Assembly: GCA_012839865.1 (NCBI GenBank)
Contig: DUMO01000051.1
Span: 98,008-162,007 of the forward strand
Reading direction: 5' to 3'
Length of the DNA: 64,000 bases
Origin: Clostridiaceae bacterium
GTDB lineage: Bacteria; Bacillota; Clostridia; CAYPLH01; DUMO01
The notes under the pieces were generated by a model. The model was not told the origin of the DNA. It worked only from the letters and a program-made list of their open reading frames with translations, and did not search any database. This document shows positions 63,384-64,000 of this stretch, in pieces. The translations under genes were made by a program, and so were the position numbers. Positions within the stretch are counted from its first letter, which is position 1. Every line of letters begins with the position of its first letter.

Positions 63384-64000
63384 CTACTTTGATTCCTCTC
63401 TCAAAGCCTCTTCCAGTAATGCTTTGTCACTGTCGCTTAATTCAAGCTTTTCAAACAAATCAGGTCTTTTTTCATATGTTCGCTTCAGGGACTGCTGGTA
63501 CCTCCATTTTTCAATATTTGCATGATGGCCTGACAAAAGAATTTCAGGCACCTTTCTACCGTTAAATTCATAGGGTCTGGTATATTGAGGGTACTCCAAA
63601 ATCCCGTTGTAATGAGATTCGTTGACATATGAGCTTTCACCGGAAAGCACTCCGGGTATGAGTCTTGAAACACAATCTATCAACAGCATGGCAGGCACTT
63701 CTCCGCCTGTCACCACAAAATCCCCTATTGAAATTTCCTCGTCCACAATTTCCTCCAGAACCCGTTCATCCACACCTTCATAATGACCGCAGAGTATTAC
63801 AATATGATTATGCATTTTCAACCGCTCGGCAGCTTTCTGGTTAAAAGTATTTCCCTGGGGGCTCATGTAAATAACCCATGGCTTTGTATCCACACTATTT
63901 AAAATTGACATGTAGGCATCATATATGGGCTGTGCCATCATAACAAGTCCGCTTCCACCGCCATAGGGGTAATCGTCCACTTTGCGGTGCTTGTTTTTTG
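63384..64000 (-). CDS. trmD: tRNA (guanine-N1)-methyltransferase TrmD, N-terminus cut by window edge
   Basis: The visible part is about 205 residues of roughly 240. SPOUT methyltransferase motifs: DDYPYGGGSGLVMMAQPI, YMSPQGNTFNQKAAERL, LCGHYEGVDERVLEEIVDEEISIGDFVVTGGE (in parts, the trefoil knot) and LLSGHHANIEKWR. It methylates G37 of tRNAs, preventing +1 frameshifting. The frame continues off the right edge (KNKHRKV precedes DDYPYGG). It ends 40 bases before the pyr promoter. Confidence 0.95.
   Translation of the reverse strand, partial: KNKHRKVDDYPYGGGSGLVMMAQPIYDAYMSILNSVDTKPWVIYMSPQGNTFNQKAAERLKMHNHIVILCGHYEGVDERVLEEIVDEEISIGDFVVTGGEVPAMLLIDCVSRLIPGVLSGESSYVNESHYNGILEYPQYTRPYEFNGRKVPEILLSGHHANIEKWRYQQSLKRTYEKRPDLFEKLELSDSDKALLEEALREESK

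Overview
The window reads as chromosome of a low-to-mid G+C, endospore-forming, anaerobic Firmicute close to the cellulolytic clostridia. The Clostridium (Acetivibrio) thermocellum relatives are my best guess from gene content and style; this is an inference, not a database match. Supporting signs are Gram-positive ribosome binding sites, YtrA-type, LexA and PyrR regulation, secreted multimodular polysaccharide-active enzymes with Pro-Thr linkers, a lipoprotein serpin and a spore photoproduct lyase-like protein. I see no tRNA, rRNA, CRISPR array, prophage or complete insertion sequence.

Layout. 0-2 kb: the end of an unidentified gene and a membrane-anchored beta-propeller protein. 2-12.4 kb: a long non-coding stretch with degenerate tandem repeats, then two paralogous giant secreted heparinase II/III-like polysaccharide lyases (1294 and about 1610 residues) with shared accessory modules and a C-terminal CBM96-like domain. 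12.5-16.9 kb: a lipoprotein, then a YtrA-type GntR repressor with an ABC transporter cassette; the same palindromic operator lies over the promoter of each of the two transcription units. 17-22 kb: two small paralogous proteins, YjbQ, a metallophosphoesterase broken by an in-frame TGA, a tyrosine recombinase and an LCP protein. 22.3-28.3 kb (minus strand): M18 aminopeptidase, PHP phosphatase, and the sulfur-transfer set iscR-nifS-nifU-mnmA. 28.5-32 kb: serpin, a decayed nucleosidase gene ending in a perfect 24-bp inverted repeat, and a spore photoproduct lyase-like radical SAM protein. 32-41.5 kb: an unidentified membrane-anchored protein, a small unlisted membrane protein coupled to rarA, glyA, a PurM-fold kinase-like protein, VanW, thiI and a second cysteine desulfurase. 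41.4-50.7 kb: SOS and repair block (yneA-like / lexA divergent, hfq, miaA, mutL, mutS, a RicA-like protein, miaB). 50.7-63.3 kb: pyrimidine operon pyrR-pyrB-pyrC-pyrF-carB-pyrK-pyrD, followed by a PRTase-like protein and an acyl-CoA-synthetase-like protein, and headed by a readable PyrR attenuator. The right edge cuts trmD.

How it works together. The pyr operon makes UMP from carbamoyl phosphate and is controlled by PyrR binding its leader RNA. carA and a canonical pyrE are not in the cluster. NifS/NifU under an IscR-type regulator lie next to MnmA (tRNA 2-thiouridine), and a second desulfurase lies next to ThiI (4-thiouridine), so there are two separate sulfur-to-tRNA relays. MiaA and MiaB modify A37 and flank the mismatch repair genes.

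Most unusual signals: recurrent short tandem duplications of gene 3' ends and linkers (nifS, the PurM-like gene, mutL); a frameshift that turns an imperfect palindrome into a perfect one; a frame break in the signal-peptide start of the second lyase; a degenerate ATP-loop in the acyl-CoA-synthetase-like protein; and the autoregulated ABC cassette with an unknown surface protein. Several gene starts were moved from the longest open frame to the codon placed correctly behind a Shine-Dalgarno sequence.
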